From Achromobacter spanius (GTDB taxonomy: Bacteria; Pseudomonadota; Gammaproteobacteria; Burkholderiales; Burkholderiaceae_B), in contig NZ_CP121261.1 of assembly GCF_029637605.1 (NCBI RefSeq), forward strand, positions 3,596,001 through 3,660,000: a DNA stretch of 64,000 bases, written 5' to 3'. How positions within the stretch are numbered: the first letter of the stretch is position 1; the number at the start of each line of letters is the position of its first letter. The translations under genes were made by a program, and so were the position numbers. This document shows, one piece after another, positions 50,233 to 59,565 of the stretch. The notes beneath the pieces are model-generated. The model did not search any database and was not told the origin of the DNA. It saw only the letters and a list, made by a program, of their open reading frames with translations.

Positions 50233-50604
50233 ATGAAGTGGTATCTGCAAGCCCTTAAACACTACGCCGTCTTCGAAGGACGCGCGCCGCGTCGCGAATA
50301 CTGGATCTTCGTGCTGTGCCAGATCTTGATGGTGCTGGCGATTTCAGCCGTGGAACGCGCGCTGGCCATCGCCAACCCTGAAATCCTGTTCGGCTGGTAC
50401 ACGGCGGGCTTTCTGCTGCTGACCTTTCTTCCCGCATTGGCGGTATCGATACGCCGCCTGCACGACACCGGGCGCAGCGGCTGGTGGGGCCTTCTGCATG
50501 CCGTGCCGGTCATCGGCACGCTGCTGTTGCAGGCCTTCATGCTTGCCTCGGGCGCCCCTGGCCGCAACCGCTACGGCGCCGCTCCCTCCCTTGCAACGGC
50601 CTGA
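50233..50604 (+). CDS. DUF805 family membrane protein (123 aa)
   Basis: Small inner-membrane protein with four hydrophobic segments. DUF805 signature: YAVFEGRAPRREYWIFVLCQIL near 11 and AVSIRRLHDTGRSGWWGLLHAVPVIGTL near 72. An AGGAGA box precedes the ATG at 50233. Unknown function; position between sensor and oxidase genes may be incidental. Confidence 0.88.
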   Translation: MKWYLQALKHYAVFEGRAPRREYWIFVLCQILMVLAISAVERALAIANPEILFGWYTAGFLLLTFLPALAVSIRRLHDTGRSGWWGLLHAVPVIGTLLLQAFMLASGAPGRNRYGAAPSLATA

Positions 50605-50634
50605 GCCGCTCGCACAGCCTTCAGGAACCTAGCC

Positions 50635-52200
50635 ATGACATTGAATCGACGCGAATTCATCCTCAAGACGGCGGCCGCATCGACCGCGGCTTCCGCCGTT
50701 GGCGCGCTGGGATTGTGGCCGGCGGCCTCCTCCGCCCTGTCCTCTCCACAGTCCTCCGCGCCACTGACCACGGTGCCGCTCACCAACACCGCCCTGCGGC
50801 CCGCTCAACTGCTGCAAGACGCACGCAAGATCCCTACCCAACTGGGCATCGACCCGCGCATCTGGAACTGGCGCCATGACGCCAGCCCGTCCGACCCCAT
50901 GCCCGCCAACTATTACGAAGCGTCGCTGTCCGAGTGGCCGTCGTTTGGCGCCCTGCCCGGCGACCTGGACTGCGACGTCGTCGTCATCGGCGGCGGTTTG
51001 CTGGGCGCGTCTACCGCGCTGCACCTGGCCGAAGCCGGGGTCGACGTCGTGCTGATCGAAAAAGACCATATCGGCTCGGGTGCCTCGGGCCGCAACGGCG
51101 GGCAGATGACGCCCGGCCTGGCGCGCTGGGAAGCCGGCACCATGCTGGACAAGTTATCCATCGATGAAGCTCGGCGCCTGTGGCGCTTTGCTTCAGTGGA
51201 AGCCATGGAAACGGTGGACGGCCTGCGCGACCGCTACGGCTTTGATTGCGACCGCAAACGCGGCCACATCACGGCGGCGGTCCACGCGGGCCATATGGGT
51301 GCACTGGTCGAAAACGCCGACGCGCGCCGCCGCCTGGGCGATGACGAGGTGAAGATCATCGGCCGGCACGAACTGAAAGAGCAGTACGTGAAATCCGACA
51401 TCTATTTCGGCGCCGCCATCGACGGCGGTGGCGGCCAGGTGCAGCCGCTGGCCTTGCTGCGCGGCCTGGTCCACGCCTTCGTCAAGCTGGGCGGCCGGGT
51501 GCACGACAACACCACCGCGCAAGCCATTGAAGAGTCACCGGGCAGCACGTTGGTCAAGACCGCGCAAGGCGCGATCAAAGCCCGCCGCGCCGTGGTGCTG
51601 GCCGTGCACAGCGCCACCTTCCAGTTCATGCCGGGCAGCGCCACCACCGTGCCCTTCTTCACCTATGTGGCGGTCACCCCGCCGCTGGGCGACACCCTGG
51701 ATGCGTTGATCCCGTCGGGCTTGCCGGTCTACGACACGCAACTGCAAATTGACTACTACCGCCCGGTGCGCAACCAGCGCCTGCTGTTCGGCGGCCAGGG
51801 CACGGGCAACTCGTGGTCGCCGCGCGACGTCAACAACTACCTGCTGGACCGCATCAAGACCGTGTTTCCGCAGCTGGAGAAACCTGAACTGGAATATTCC
51901 TGGAGCGGCATCAGCGACCTGACGCTGAACGGCGCCACCGACAGCCGCAAGAGCGCGGGCGACGTGCCGGTGTACATGGTGCATGGCTGGAGCGGCCACG
52001 GCGTGGCGCAAACGGTGCGCATCGGCCGCGCCATCAGTGACGACCTGACCGGCCGCAACACCGACTACGCCATGCTGACGCGCTTTGACCACGCCGGCAT
52101 TCCGCTGGGCCGGCATTTGTCGCCCGTCGCCATTCCGCTGATCAAAGGCGCGCTGGGCGTGATGGGCATCATCAACCCGGCCGACATGGTGTCGTTCTAA
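50635..52200 (+). CDS. Tat-exported FAD-dependent amine oxidoreductase, PuuB-like (521 aa)
   Basis: The N-terminus has a twin-arginine signal: RREFILKTAAASTAASAVGAL, so the folded flavoprotein is predicted to be exported. The DAO domain starts near residue 115 with CDVVVIGGGLLGASTALHLAEAGVDVVLIEKDHIGSGASGRNGGQM, the pattern of glutamylputrescine oxidase-like proteins, and ends with VHGWSGHGVAQTVRIGRAIS. It probably oxidises an amine or polyamine in the periplasm, yielding aldehyde, ammonia and peroxide. The stop overlaps the convergent MFS gene. The nearby aminoaldehyde dehydrogenase fits. Confidence 0.85.
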   Translation: MTLNRREFILKTAAASTAASAVGALGLWPAASSALSSPQSSAPLTTVPLTNTALRPAQLLQDARKIPTQLGIDPRIWNWRHDASPSDPMPANYYEASLSEWPSFGALPGDLDCDVVVIGGGLLGASTALHLAEAGVDVVLIEKDHIGSGASGRNGGQMTPGLARWEAGTMLDKLSIDEARRLWRFASVEAMETVDGLRDRYGFDCDRKRGHITAAVHAGHMGALVENADARRRLGDDEVKIIGRHELKEQYVKSDIYFGAAIDGGGGQVQPLALLRGLVHAFVKLGGRVHDNTTAQAIEESPGSTLVKTAQGAIKARRAVVLAVHSATFQFMPGSATTVPFFTYVAVTPPLGDTLDALIPSGLPVYDTQLQIDYYRPVRNQRLLFGGQGTGNSWSPRDVNNYLLDRIKTVFPQLEKPELEYSWSGISDLTLNGATDSRKSAGDVPVYMVHGWSGHGVAQTVRIGRAISDDLTGRNTDYAMLTRFDHAGIPLGRHLSPVAIPLIKGALGVMGIINPADMVSF

Positions 52201-53639
52201 GCCGCCACGCGCGCGCGGCCCCGGTCCAGCGCCGCCAAGGCCAAGGCCAACAGCAGCAAGGCCGCGGCCAAGGCGTACGTCCACCGCATGCCCGTCGCCA
52301 GGTCGGCGGGCGATGCGGCCCGGAGGTCGCCCGCGCCCGCCGCCCAGGCGAACACCGCGCCCATCAACGATGCGCCGGTAATAAAGCCCAGGTTGCGCGA
52401 CAGGTTCAACACGCCCGATACCGCGCCACGCTGGTCAGCGCCCGTGCTGCCCATGACGGCACTGCTGTTGGCGGCCTGGAACAGCGCGTAGCCGCTGGTG
52501 ATCACCACCAGCGGCGCCACGTATTCCGCCACGCGCGCCATCCCCGCCACCCCGCCAACCACCATCGGCACCCAGGGCAGCAGGATCGCGCCCGTCGCCA
52601 TCGCGGCCAAGCCGGCCAGCATCACGCGCTGCGCGCCATAGCGGTCCACCCCGCGTCCGGCCGGCACGCCCACCAGCGCCGCCACAACCGGTCCGCAAGA
52701 CATCACCAGCCCGACCCGCGCGGCATCCAGGCCCAACGCGCCCGCCAGATAGAAAGGCCCCACCACCAGCGTCGTCATCATTACGGTGGACACCAGCGTG
52801 TTGGTCGCCACACCCGCCCGCAGCGTGGGCTGGCGAAACAGCGCCAACTGAATCAAGGGCGACGCCGCCCTGGCCTGCATCCGCACGAATGCCACCGCCG
52901 CCACCGTGGCCGCCAACAGCAGCACGGCCTGGTTTGCGCCAAAGCCGCCAAAGCCACCACCGGCCGTCATCGCCAGCGCATACGCCGCAATGGCCAGCGC
53001 CAGCAACAGCGAACCCATCACGTCGAAACGCGCGCGGGCCTGGCCGGCGGGCTTGCGGTCGGCCGGCAGATAAGACCAGGCCAGCGCGAACGCCAGCGCG
53101 CCCAGGGGCAGATTGATCAGAAAGATAAGCGGCCAACCCCAGCCACTGATCAGCAGGCCGCCCAAGGTGGGCCCCAGCGCCGTGCCCACCGCCGACATCG
53201 TGCCCAGCAGCCCCATCACGCTACCGGTCTTGCCTTTCGGCGCGGCTTCGCTGGCGAACGCCATCGTCAACGCCATCATGACGGCGGCGCCCAGGCCTTG
53301 AACGGCACGCGCCCCAATCAAGCCCATCAAGCCACCTAACCAGGGTGAGCCGCCACACAGCGCCGACCCCACGGTGAACAGGGCGATACCCACCAGCATC
53401 AGACGCCGACGCCCCATCAAGTCGCCCAAGCGGCCCACGCTGACGATCAGCGTTGTGATGGCAAGCAAGTACGCCAGCACCACCCATTGAACAGCTTGAA
53501 AGCGCGCCTCGAACGCTTGCGCAAGCGTCGGCAATGCGACGTTGGCAATACTGGTCGCCAGCGCGGGCAACAGCATGCACAGGGACAGGCAGGCCAGAAG
53601 GGGAATAGACGGAGAAGCTGTGGAAGGTTGGGTATGCAC
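52197..53639 (-). CDS. MFS drug-type exporter, DHA2 (14-TM) family (480 aa)
   Basis: About 14 membrane helices. MFS motifs are LGDLMGRRRLMLVG after helix 2 and the antiporter motif LGPTLGGLLISGWGWPLIFLINLPLG in helix 5, characteristic of EmrB/QacA proton antiporters. The start is taken as GTG at 53639 (VHTQPSTASPSIPLLACLSLCM), since an ATG further upstream would add a hydrophobic segment with no family counterpart; not certain. Divergent LysR gene upstream is the likely regulator. The gene overlaps the convergent flavoprotein gene by 3 bp. Confidence 0.85.
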   Translation of the reverse strand: MHTQPSTASPSIPLLACLSLCMLLPALATSIANVALPTLAQAFEARFQAVQWVVLAYLLAITTLIVSVGRLGDLMGRRRLMLVGIALFTVGSALCGGSPWLGGLMGLIGARAVQGLGAAVMMALTMAFASEAAPKGKTGSVMGLLGTMSAVGTALGPTLGGLLISGWGWPLIFLINLPLGALAFALAWSYLPADRKPAGQARARFDVMGSLLLALAIAAYALAMTAGGGFGGFGANQAVLLLAATVAAVAFVRMQARAASPLIQLALFRQPTLRAGVATNTLVSTVMMTTLVVGPFYLAGALGLDAARVGLVMSCGPVVAALVGVPAGRGVDRYGAQRVMLAGLAAMATGAILLPWVPMVVGGVAGMARVAEYVAPLVVITSGYALFQAANSSAVMGSTGADQRGAVSGVLNLSRNLGFITGASLMGAVFAWAAGAGDLRAASPADLATGMRWTYALAAALLLLALALAALDRGRARVAA

Positions 53640-53800
53640 GATCAGGCCTGCAAGCAAAGCGGGCCACCAACACGGCGCCCTCAACACATCCTAGGCGCTA
53701 CTGGAATCAGGCGAAAGACGCAGCATTTACATTGAATACCTGCACCAGACGCTATGACAAAAGCCGCGGGCAAGTGCACATCCGTGCTACGTTTGCGAGC

Positions 53801-54688
53801 ATGGCCACGCCCGATCTCAACCTGCTTATCACCCTGGACGCCTTGCTTGACGAAGGCAGCGTGGCGCGCGCCGCGAGACGCTTGCGGCTAAGCCCGTCGG
53901 CCATGAGCCGTGCGCTGGCGCGGCTGCGCGCCACCACGGGCGACCCGCTGCTGGTGCGCGCCGGACGCGGGCTGGTGCCCACACCGCGCGCGCTGGCGCT
54001 GCGCGCCCATGTGCATGAACTGGTGCAAGACGTGGAAGCGGTGCTGCGGCCCGCCGAAGCATTGGATTTGACGCGGCTGGATCGCGTCTTCACGCTGCGC
54101 GCCAGCGATGGCTTTGTCGAGAATTTCGGCGCCCGGCTGCTGGCCCGCATGGGCGACGAAGCCCCCGGCGTGCGGCTGCGCTTCATGCAGAAGACCGACA
54201 AAAGCAGTGCGCCGCTGCGCGAAGGCGAAGTAGACCTGGAAACCGGCGTGGTGGGCGACGCGGCCAGCCCCGAGCTGCGCACGCGCGCGCTGTTTCAAGA
54301 CCGCTTCATCGGTGTCGTGCGCGCGGGCCATCCGCTTGGTGGCGGCAAGATCACGCTGGCCCGCTACGCCAAGGCGCAGCACATTCTGATGTCGCGCCGC
54401 AACCAGGACAAGGGGCCGGTGGACGACGCCTTGGCAGCCACGGGGCGGCAACGGCACATCGCCACCCTGGTGGGCGGCTTCTCCGCCGCCCTGGCGTTGG
54501 CCCGGGAAACGGACCTGATCGCCACCGTGCCGGAACGGCACACCGGCACGCTGCGCGCCGGCATGCACAGCTTTGCGCTTCCCTTCCCCGTACCGACGTT
54601 CACCGTGTCGATGCTGTGGCATCCCCGCATGGACGGCGATGCCGCGCATCGCTGGTTGCGCGGTTGCGTGCTGGACGCCATCCAGTAG
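53801..54688 (+). CDS. LysR-type transcriptional regulator (295 aa)
   Basis: Helix-turn-helix at residues 3-60 (DLNLLITLDALLDEGSVARAARRLRLSPSAMSRALARLR) and LysR substrate domain of NodD-like type (VFTLRASDGFVENFGARLLARM). Start ATG at 53801 puts the DNA-binding domain at the usual position; an earlier start at 53732 is possible. Divergent from the MFS exporter gene across about 160 bp, so it probably controls it. Confidence 0.87.
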   Translation: MATPDLNLLITLDALLDEGSVARAARRLRLSPSAMSRALARLRATTGDPLLVRAGRGLVPTPRALALRAHVHELVQDVEAVLRPAEALDLTRLDRVFTLRASDGFVENFGARLLARMGDEAPGVRLRFMQKTDKSSAPLREGEVDLETGVVGDAASPELRTRALFQDRFIGVVRAGHPLGGGKITLARYAKAQHILMSRRNQDKGPVDDALAATGRQRHIATLVGGFSAALALARETDLIATVPERHTGTLRAGMHSFALPFPVPTFTVSMLWHPRMDGDAAHRWLRGCVLDAIQ

Positions 54689-54711
54689 CCCCCGCGCGCC
54701 CAGGCTTGCGC

Positions 54712-56259
54712 TTACTTCGCGGCGCTGGCCGCCAGGGCGTTGAACTGCTTGTCCAGCTCGGCCAGCGACTGGTTGATGTGGGCGCGACGATCCTGAATCC
54801 ACTTGCCCTGCTCGCTCAACTGCGCGCGCGCTTCTTTCAGCATGCGGTCCATTTCCGCCGGCTGCGGGCCGCCGATGGTGGCGCGATTTTTCACGATGGA
54901 CACGGGGTCCAGGGTCGAGCGGAATTCCGCTTCGCTCATCGGCAGTTCTTTGGCGTACTTGGAGTCTTTCATGGCATCCGCGTAGATGCGGCGGGCCTGC
55001 TCATACGGAAAGTCCAGCGGCTTGATGTTGTTGGCGCGGGCGTAGCTGACCACTTCGGACGCAAAGTGGTGGCCGTCGCGGAACGGCAGCTTGTACTTGC
55101 GCATCAGCACGTCAGCCAGCTCCTGCGAGGCGGTCCAGTCGCTGTTCAGTTCTTCCAGCGCGCGCTCGGGGCTGATGACCATGGCCTTCAACACGCGATC
55201 CCAGCGCTTGAGCGCCGAGATGCCGCTGTCCACCATTGCCGAATTCTGCTTCACGTCCTTGGGGTCGCTCATGCCCGGCGTGATGTTGTGCGTCTGGATG
55301 GCCGGCCCCATCGCCAGCGTCAGCGCGGTAGAGGCATCGCTGCGGGTGGAGTTCAGCAAACCCGGGTTGCGCTTCTGCGGCATGGCGCTGGACACATAGG
55401 TGTTGTCGCCACCCTCTTGCAGCAGGATCCAGGGGCGCGACTGCGCGTACTGCGTCATGACGTCTTCAACGAAGTTACCGGTCCGCAGCGCGATGCTGGT
55501 CACGATGGACGCCACTTCCACGGGCTGGTCCATGGACGAGATCTGCGAGGCATCGTAGGCGTTGTCGACCAGCGCCTCAAAGCCCAGGTATTGCGCCATG
55601 CGTTTACGGTCCAGCGGCCAGCTGGTGCCGTTGAGCACGGTAGTGCCCATGGGCGAACGGTCGATGCGCACATAGGCTTCGCGGATGCGATCGGCGTCGC
55701 GCGCCAGGCCGGCAGCCTGGCCCAGCAGGTAATGGCCATAGCTGTTGGGCTGCGCGGCCACGCCATTGGTGTAGTTCGGCACGACGGTGCCAGCGTGCTT
55801 GGCGGCAAGCTCAACCATCGTCGTCGAGGTCTTGTTCAGTTGGTCGGCCAGCTCCAGCAGCTTGTCGCGCAGGATGGCGCTGCGGTAGGTCGCGTGCATG
55901 TCCTGGCTGGAGCGGCCGGCGTGCAGCAACGTGATGTCTTCGCCCGCCGCCTTGATCAGCAGGGGCTCGAAGGTGATGACTGTGGCGGGGCGCTTGCCGC
56001 CGGGCTGGTTGCCGTCGTGGATCACCTTGGCCACACCCGCCGCCAGGCGCGGCGCCATGGCCTTGTCCAGCAGCCCTTCATCGGTGTTGATGACGGTGGT
56101 GGCCTTGTTGATTTCCCCCAACCAGAAGAAGGGGTCGCGTGGGGTGGCGGAGGCTGCCGCCGGTTTGGCGCCCGCAGCCGGCGCGGCCTGGGCCTGCGCG
56201 GCGTGCGCGCTCAGCGACAAAACCAGGGCGGCGCCCAGGGTGGGAAAAAACTGTCTCAT
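54712..56259 (-). CDS. Exported fumarate-lyase-superfamily protein (515 aa)
   Basis: Argininosuccinate lyase / aspartase superfamily. The signature SSAMPQKRNPGLLNS is near residue 285, with HAGRSSQDMHATYRS near 120 and PNYTNGVAAQPNSYGHYLLG near 165 forming the other active-site regions. Unlike cytoplasmic relatives it begins with a signal peptide (MRQFFPTLGAALVLSLSAHAAQA) and an Ala-rich linker, so it should work in the periplasm. It may cleave an imported aminocarboxylate (for example a fumarate-releasing compound); substrate unknown. Stop lies 24 bp from the LysR gene on the opposite strand. Confidence 0.82.
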   Translation of the reverse strand: MRQFFPTLGAALVLSLSAHAAQAQAAPAAGAKPAAASATPRDPFFWLGEINKATTVINTDEGLLDKAMAPRLAAGVAKVIHDGNQPGGKRPATVITFEPLLIKAAGEDITLLHAGRSSQDMHATYRSAILRDKLLELADQLNKTSTTMVELAAKHAGTVVPNYTNGVAAQPNSYGHYLLGQAAGLARDADRIREAYVRIDRSPMGTTVLNGTSWPLDRKRMAQYLGFEALVDNAYDASQISSMDQPVEVASIVTSIALRTGNFVEDVMTQYAQSRPWILLQEGGDNTYVSSAMPQKRNPGLLNSTRSDASTALTLAMGPAIQTHNITPGMSDPKDVKQNSAMVDSGISALKRWDRVLKAMVISPERALEELNSDWTASQELADVLMRKYKLPFRDGHHFASEVVSYARANNIKPLDFPYEQARRIYADAMKDSKYAKELPMSEAEFRSTLDPVSIVKNRATIGGPQPAEMDRMLKEARAQLSEQGKWIQDRRAHINQSLAELDKQFNALAASAAK

Positions 56260-56355
56260 GGAGTTCTCGTTATTGGGGGTGGTCCGGTAGTTTATGGAAA
56301 AGCCCCTTTGCCGCAAACCCAGAGTTTCACGGATGCGTGGTGAAGAACGAAAAGT

Positions 56356-56388
56356 AAAAAAAAACCCCTGCCATCCCGAAGGCAGGGG
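56356..56388 (-). terminator. Intrinsic terminator of the PAP2 lipoprotein gene
   Basis: On the minus strand CCCCTGCC, loop TTCGGGAT, GGCAGGGG, then nine T residues. Perfect 8-bp stem 39 bp past the stop. Confidence 0.92.
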
Positions 56389-56426
56389 CCAAGCCGGCGT
56401 GCGGGCGACCAGGTCGCCCGCAACGC

Positions 56427-58427
56427 TTAGACCGCCGAATCCAGGCGCACCTGCACGCTGTCGGCGTTGTACACGGCAGTGGCCTTGAAGCCGTTGACCG
56501 TAATGCCGTCGAACGTGCCATGCACCTTGTTGGCGCGCAGCACCGTGATCGTTGCACCCACCTGCGGCGTGTAGCCCGAACGGAAGTCAACGTTCAACTG
56601 ACCTGCCAGGGCAGCATCCGAGTTCACGGCGATCTGGCCGGCTTCATCGTCGCCGATCAGGGCTTGCAACACGCCAGCCGAAGTCTGGGTATAGCTGCCT
56701 TGCACCTGCACCGCTTCAGCGGCATTCAGCGCCAGGGCGCCGCCGCTGAGGTACACCGCGCCCTCGCCCAGCGCCTTGGCAGAATCCGCGCGCAGCGTGC
56801 CGCCCGCAACCAGGGTGCCACCCGTGTAGGCGTTGGCGCCCGCCAGCCCCAAGGTGCCGGTGCCGCTCTTGGTGAGCTTGCCCGCGCCGGCGATGTCATT
56901 GCGCCATACGTCCAGCGCATTGAAGCCACCACGGCTGGCCGTCATGGTGACGTCCACGTCGCCATTGAAGGCGCCGTAGCCGTCGCCGGCTGCGAACAGG
57001 TTCAGGCGGCCAAAGCCTTCGGCGTCGTCAATGACCGGATAGCCCGAGGGCAGCGCCGTGGTCTTCAACACCACGCGGCGTTGATCGGCCGTCAGGTACG
57101 GCAAGCGCGTTTCCAGCATGACCTCCGCGCCCTTGGGCACGACGGCCGGTTTGCCGGTGTCGCCAATCTGCGTGAAGGCGAACGTCAGGCGGCGACGGTA
57201 CTCGGCCTTGTTCACGGCATGATCCGCAAAGCGGTCCTGGCTGACGTCCTGCGAATGCGCGAACGCCAGGAACTGCTCGGGCGTGCTGGCGCCCACGGCG
57301 GCCATCAGCGTCTGGTGCGCCTGCGCATACGCCACCGAGCGCGTGCCTTCGCTGGCGGCATAGATGTTGCCCAGCGCCGAGGCCTGCCCCAGGATGCGGC
57401 CGCTGATCACGTCCAGCGGTGAATGCATGCCGGCGATGATGCGGCTTTCGCCCAGTTCCAGGCCGCGCGCCAGCAATTCGTGGAAGCGCTCCGGCACCAG
57501 ATACGCCATGCCGATGGCGTTGCGCACGGATTCCGCCGTGTGGCCGCTGGGGTAGCCGCCATCGGTCGGCGGAGTCAGGCTCTTGGCGGGTTCAAGCGTG
57601 GGCACCACCTGTACGTCGGCGCTCCAGCGCCACGGGCGTGCGTACTTGTAGTAGCGCTTGCTGGGCTCGGTGGACGCATTGGCGCCCATGCTCTGCACAA
57701 AGGCGATGACGTCGCCAAATTCCGGGTTGGCGGCGCCACTTACGCCCGTGTTGTTGCCGGTGTCGTCGTACTTCACCGTGGTGGCGTCGGGCGCCACGTC
57801 GTTGATGCTGGTGGTCTGCTGCGCAGCGGTGCGCCAGTAGGACGTCAGCGGCCCAAGGCCATCGGTCACGCTGTAGTTCTTGCCACGGCGATCATCCAGG
57901 TAGGCGGCCTTGGCCTGCTCCGGCGTGCGCGCGGCGGTGGTGCGCACGACGAAGTCGATGTTCTCGTCGTGCACGGCCTTGTTCTTGACGCGGCCATCCG
58001 TGGCATCGCCCGGAATGCCCGTCCAGTCCGACGCGATGACGCCGGGAAAGCCATCGGCGCCTGCTGCCGTGACACCGGCATCCACCAGGCGGGTGCGCGG
58101 TTCCCAGATGTCCAGAAAGCCGCCCAGCACACGCACGCCGGCATTGGTTTCCAGGGTGGCGTAGCGCGGATCACCACGCTGGTTCGTGTTGGCGAAATCA
58201 ACAAAGGCGGGCGCATCGGGCACCGGCGCGGTGTCGACTCGGCCCAGCCCGGCGGGCGGCGCGGGGATGACATAGGCAACGTCGTCGTTCTGACCTGGGG
58301 CGTCGGTATCGTTGTCGTCATCGCCGCCGCAGGCGGACAAGGCCAGGATTACCGCCAGGGACGTTGCGCGCAAGGCATAGGCAGGGAGCACCCTGCGCAA
58401 GGGTCGTGCTTGAATCATCGGGATCAA
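56427..58427 (-). CDS. PAP2-phosphatase lipoprotein fused to autotransporter-type strand repeats (666 aa)
   Basis: Residues 1-35 form a lipoprotein signal (ILALSAC|GGDDD), so the protein is lipid-anchored. The acid phosphatase/PAP2 core has KRYYKYARPWRW near 255, YPSGHTAES near 293 and SRIIAGMHSPLDV near 330, the three motifs of the family. From about 490 come autotransporter-associated strand repeats (GAGKLTKSGTGTLGLAGANAYTGGTLVAGGTLRADSAKALGEG) forming a beta-helix-like tail, but there is no outer-membrane beta-barrel. It probably dephosphorylates outside the inner membrane, with the tail as spacer or adhesive part. The domain mix is unusual. Confidence 0.82.
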   Translation of the reverse strand: MIPMIQARPLRRVLPAYALRATSLAVILALSACGGDDDNDTDAPGQNDDVAYVIPAPPAGLGRVDTAPVPDAPAFVDFANTNQRGDPRYATLETNAGVRVLGGFLDIWEPRTRLVDAGVTAAGADGFPGVIASDWTGIPGDATDGRVKNKAVHDENIDFVVRTTAARTPEQAKAAYLDDRRGKNYSVTDGLGPLTSYWRTAAQQTTSINDVAPDATTVKYDDTGNNTGVSGAANPEFGDVIAFVQSMGANASTEPSKRYYKYARPWRWSADVQVVPTLEPAKSLTPPTDGGYPSGHTAESVRNAIGMAYLVPERFHELLARGLELGESRIIAGMHSPLDVISGRILGQASALGNIYAASEGTRSVAYAQAHQTLMAAVGASTPEQFLAFAHSQDVSQDRFADHAVNKAEYRRRLTFAFTQIGDTGKPAVVPKGAEVMLETRLPYLTADQRRVVLKTTALPSGYPVIDDAEGFGRLNLFAAGDGYGAFNGDVDVTMTASRGGFNALDVWRNDIAGAGKLTKSGTGTLGLAGANAYTGGTLVAGGTLRADSAKALGEGAVYLSGGALALNAAEAVQVQGSYTQTSAGVLQALIGDDEAGQIAVNSDAALAGQLNVDFRSGYTPQVGATITVLRANKVHGTFDGITVNGFKATAVYNADSVQVRLDSAV

Positions 58428-58511
58428 CCAAACTGGTTAGAGAACGCAGCATGGTAGGTAGAAAATATTTACGCCCGATGACACCCGTTTGCTAAACCCG
58501 CGGCTTCTGCG

Positions 58512-59489
58512 TCATGGCGGATCGGACGCGGCCACGCCGGAAATGTAGGGGTCGAAGAAGCTGGCCGCGCTCATGCCCGGGATGTACTGATCCGAGATAT
58601 ACGCGCGACAGCGCTGCATGAATGCTTGCGTCAGGCGTGAGGGCTTCATCGGCTTGTACGTGGCCAAGCCCAGCAGCATGGGGCGTTGTTCACCGGCCAG
58701 GCGCAGACGAACCAGGCGCTTGCCGTCCAATGATTGGGTCGACTTCGGCCGCACGTTGAAGAGCGCGTAGCCGATGCCATTGGCGACCATCGAACGCACC
58801 ACGTCTTCGGAACGTGAACGCGCCACGATGTTCGGTTCCAGCCCGGCCTTGGAGAACAAGGACAGGAAATATTCCCGGCTCATGGGCAGGTCCAGCAACA
58901 CCATGGGCAACTGCGCCAGCTCATCAAGCGTGACGGCAATCTGCTGCGCAAGCGGATGCAGTTCGCTGACCAGCACATGGGGCGGCATGTGCGCCAGCGT
59001 TTCAAAGCTGATCTCTTCGCCCAGTTGCAGGTCGTAGGTCAACGCCACGTCGATGTCCAGCGTGTGCAGCTTGTTGATGAGCTCTTGCTGGTCGCCTTCG
59101 GCCATATGCAGCTCGACCTTTTCAAAGGCGCGCGAAAAGCCAAAGATGACCTCTGGCGCAATCATGGCCGCCAGCGGCTGAAAGCAGCCCACGCGCAGCA
59201 CGCCCTGGATCGCGTCCGTGGAGTTTGAGGCAATTTCATAAAGCTTGGTCGCGCGTTCCAGCAGGTCTTCGCATTCCTGCATGACCTGCATGCCCAAGGG
59301 CGTCAGCGCCAGGCCCTTGGAGGGATGCCGCACAAACAGTTGCACCCCAAGCTCGGTCTCGATGTGGGCAATGGCCGCCGAGATGGACGGCGGCGAGATG
59401 TGGATCTGGGCGGACGCCGCGGCGATGCTGCCGTGCTTGGCAGTCGCCACGAGGTACTCCATCTGGCGCAGGGAAATGCGATTGAGCAT
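58512..59489 (-). CDS. LysR-type transcriptional regulator (325 aa)
   Basis: Helix-turn-helix at residues 4-62 (ISLRQMEYLVATAKHGSIAAASAQIHISPPSISAAIAHIE) and LysR effector domain (VLRVGCFQPLAAMIAPEVIFGFSRAF). Start at 59489 fits the fold. It follows the DUF1028 and RidA genes on the same strand and probably controls them and the divergent PotD-like transporter. Confidence 0.88.
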   Translation of the reverse strand: MLNRISLRQMEYLVATAKHGSIAAASAQIHISPPSISAAIAHIETELGVQLFVRHPSKGLALTPLGMQVMQECEDLLERATKLYEIASNSTDAIQGVLRVGCFQPLAAMIAPEVIFGFSRAFEKVELHMAEGDQQELINKLHTLDIDVALTYDLQLGEEISFETLAHMPPHVLVSELHPLAQQIAVTLDELAQLPMVLLDLPMSREYFLSLFSKAGLEPNIVARSRSEDVVRSMVANGIGYALFNVRPKSTQSLDGKRLVRLRLAGEQRPMLLGLATYKPMKPSRLTQAFMQRCRAYISDQYIPGMSAASFFDPYISGVAASDPP

Positions 59490-59565
59490 GGTCCAACTTG
59501 AGGGAACAGGGAATGTTGCAGAGTATCCGGTCTGCCCGTGGCGGTGGGCAACATTTTCCTCAGTC

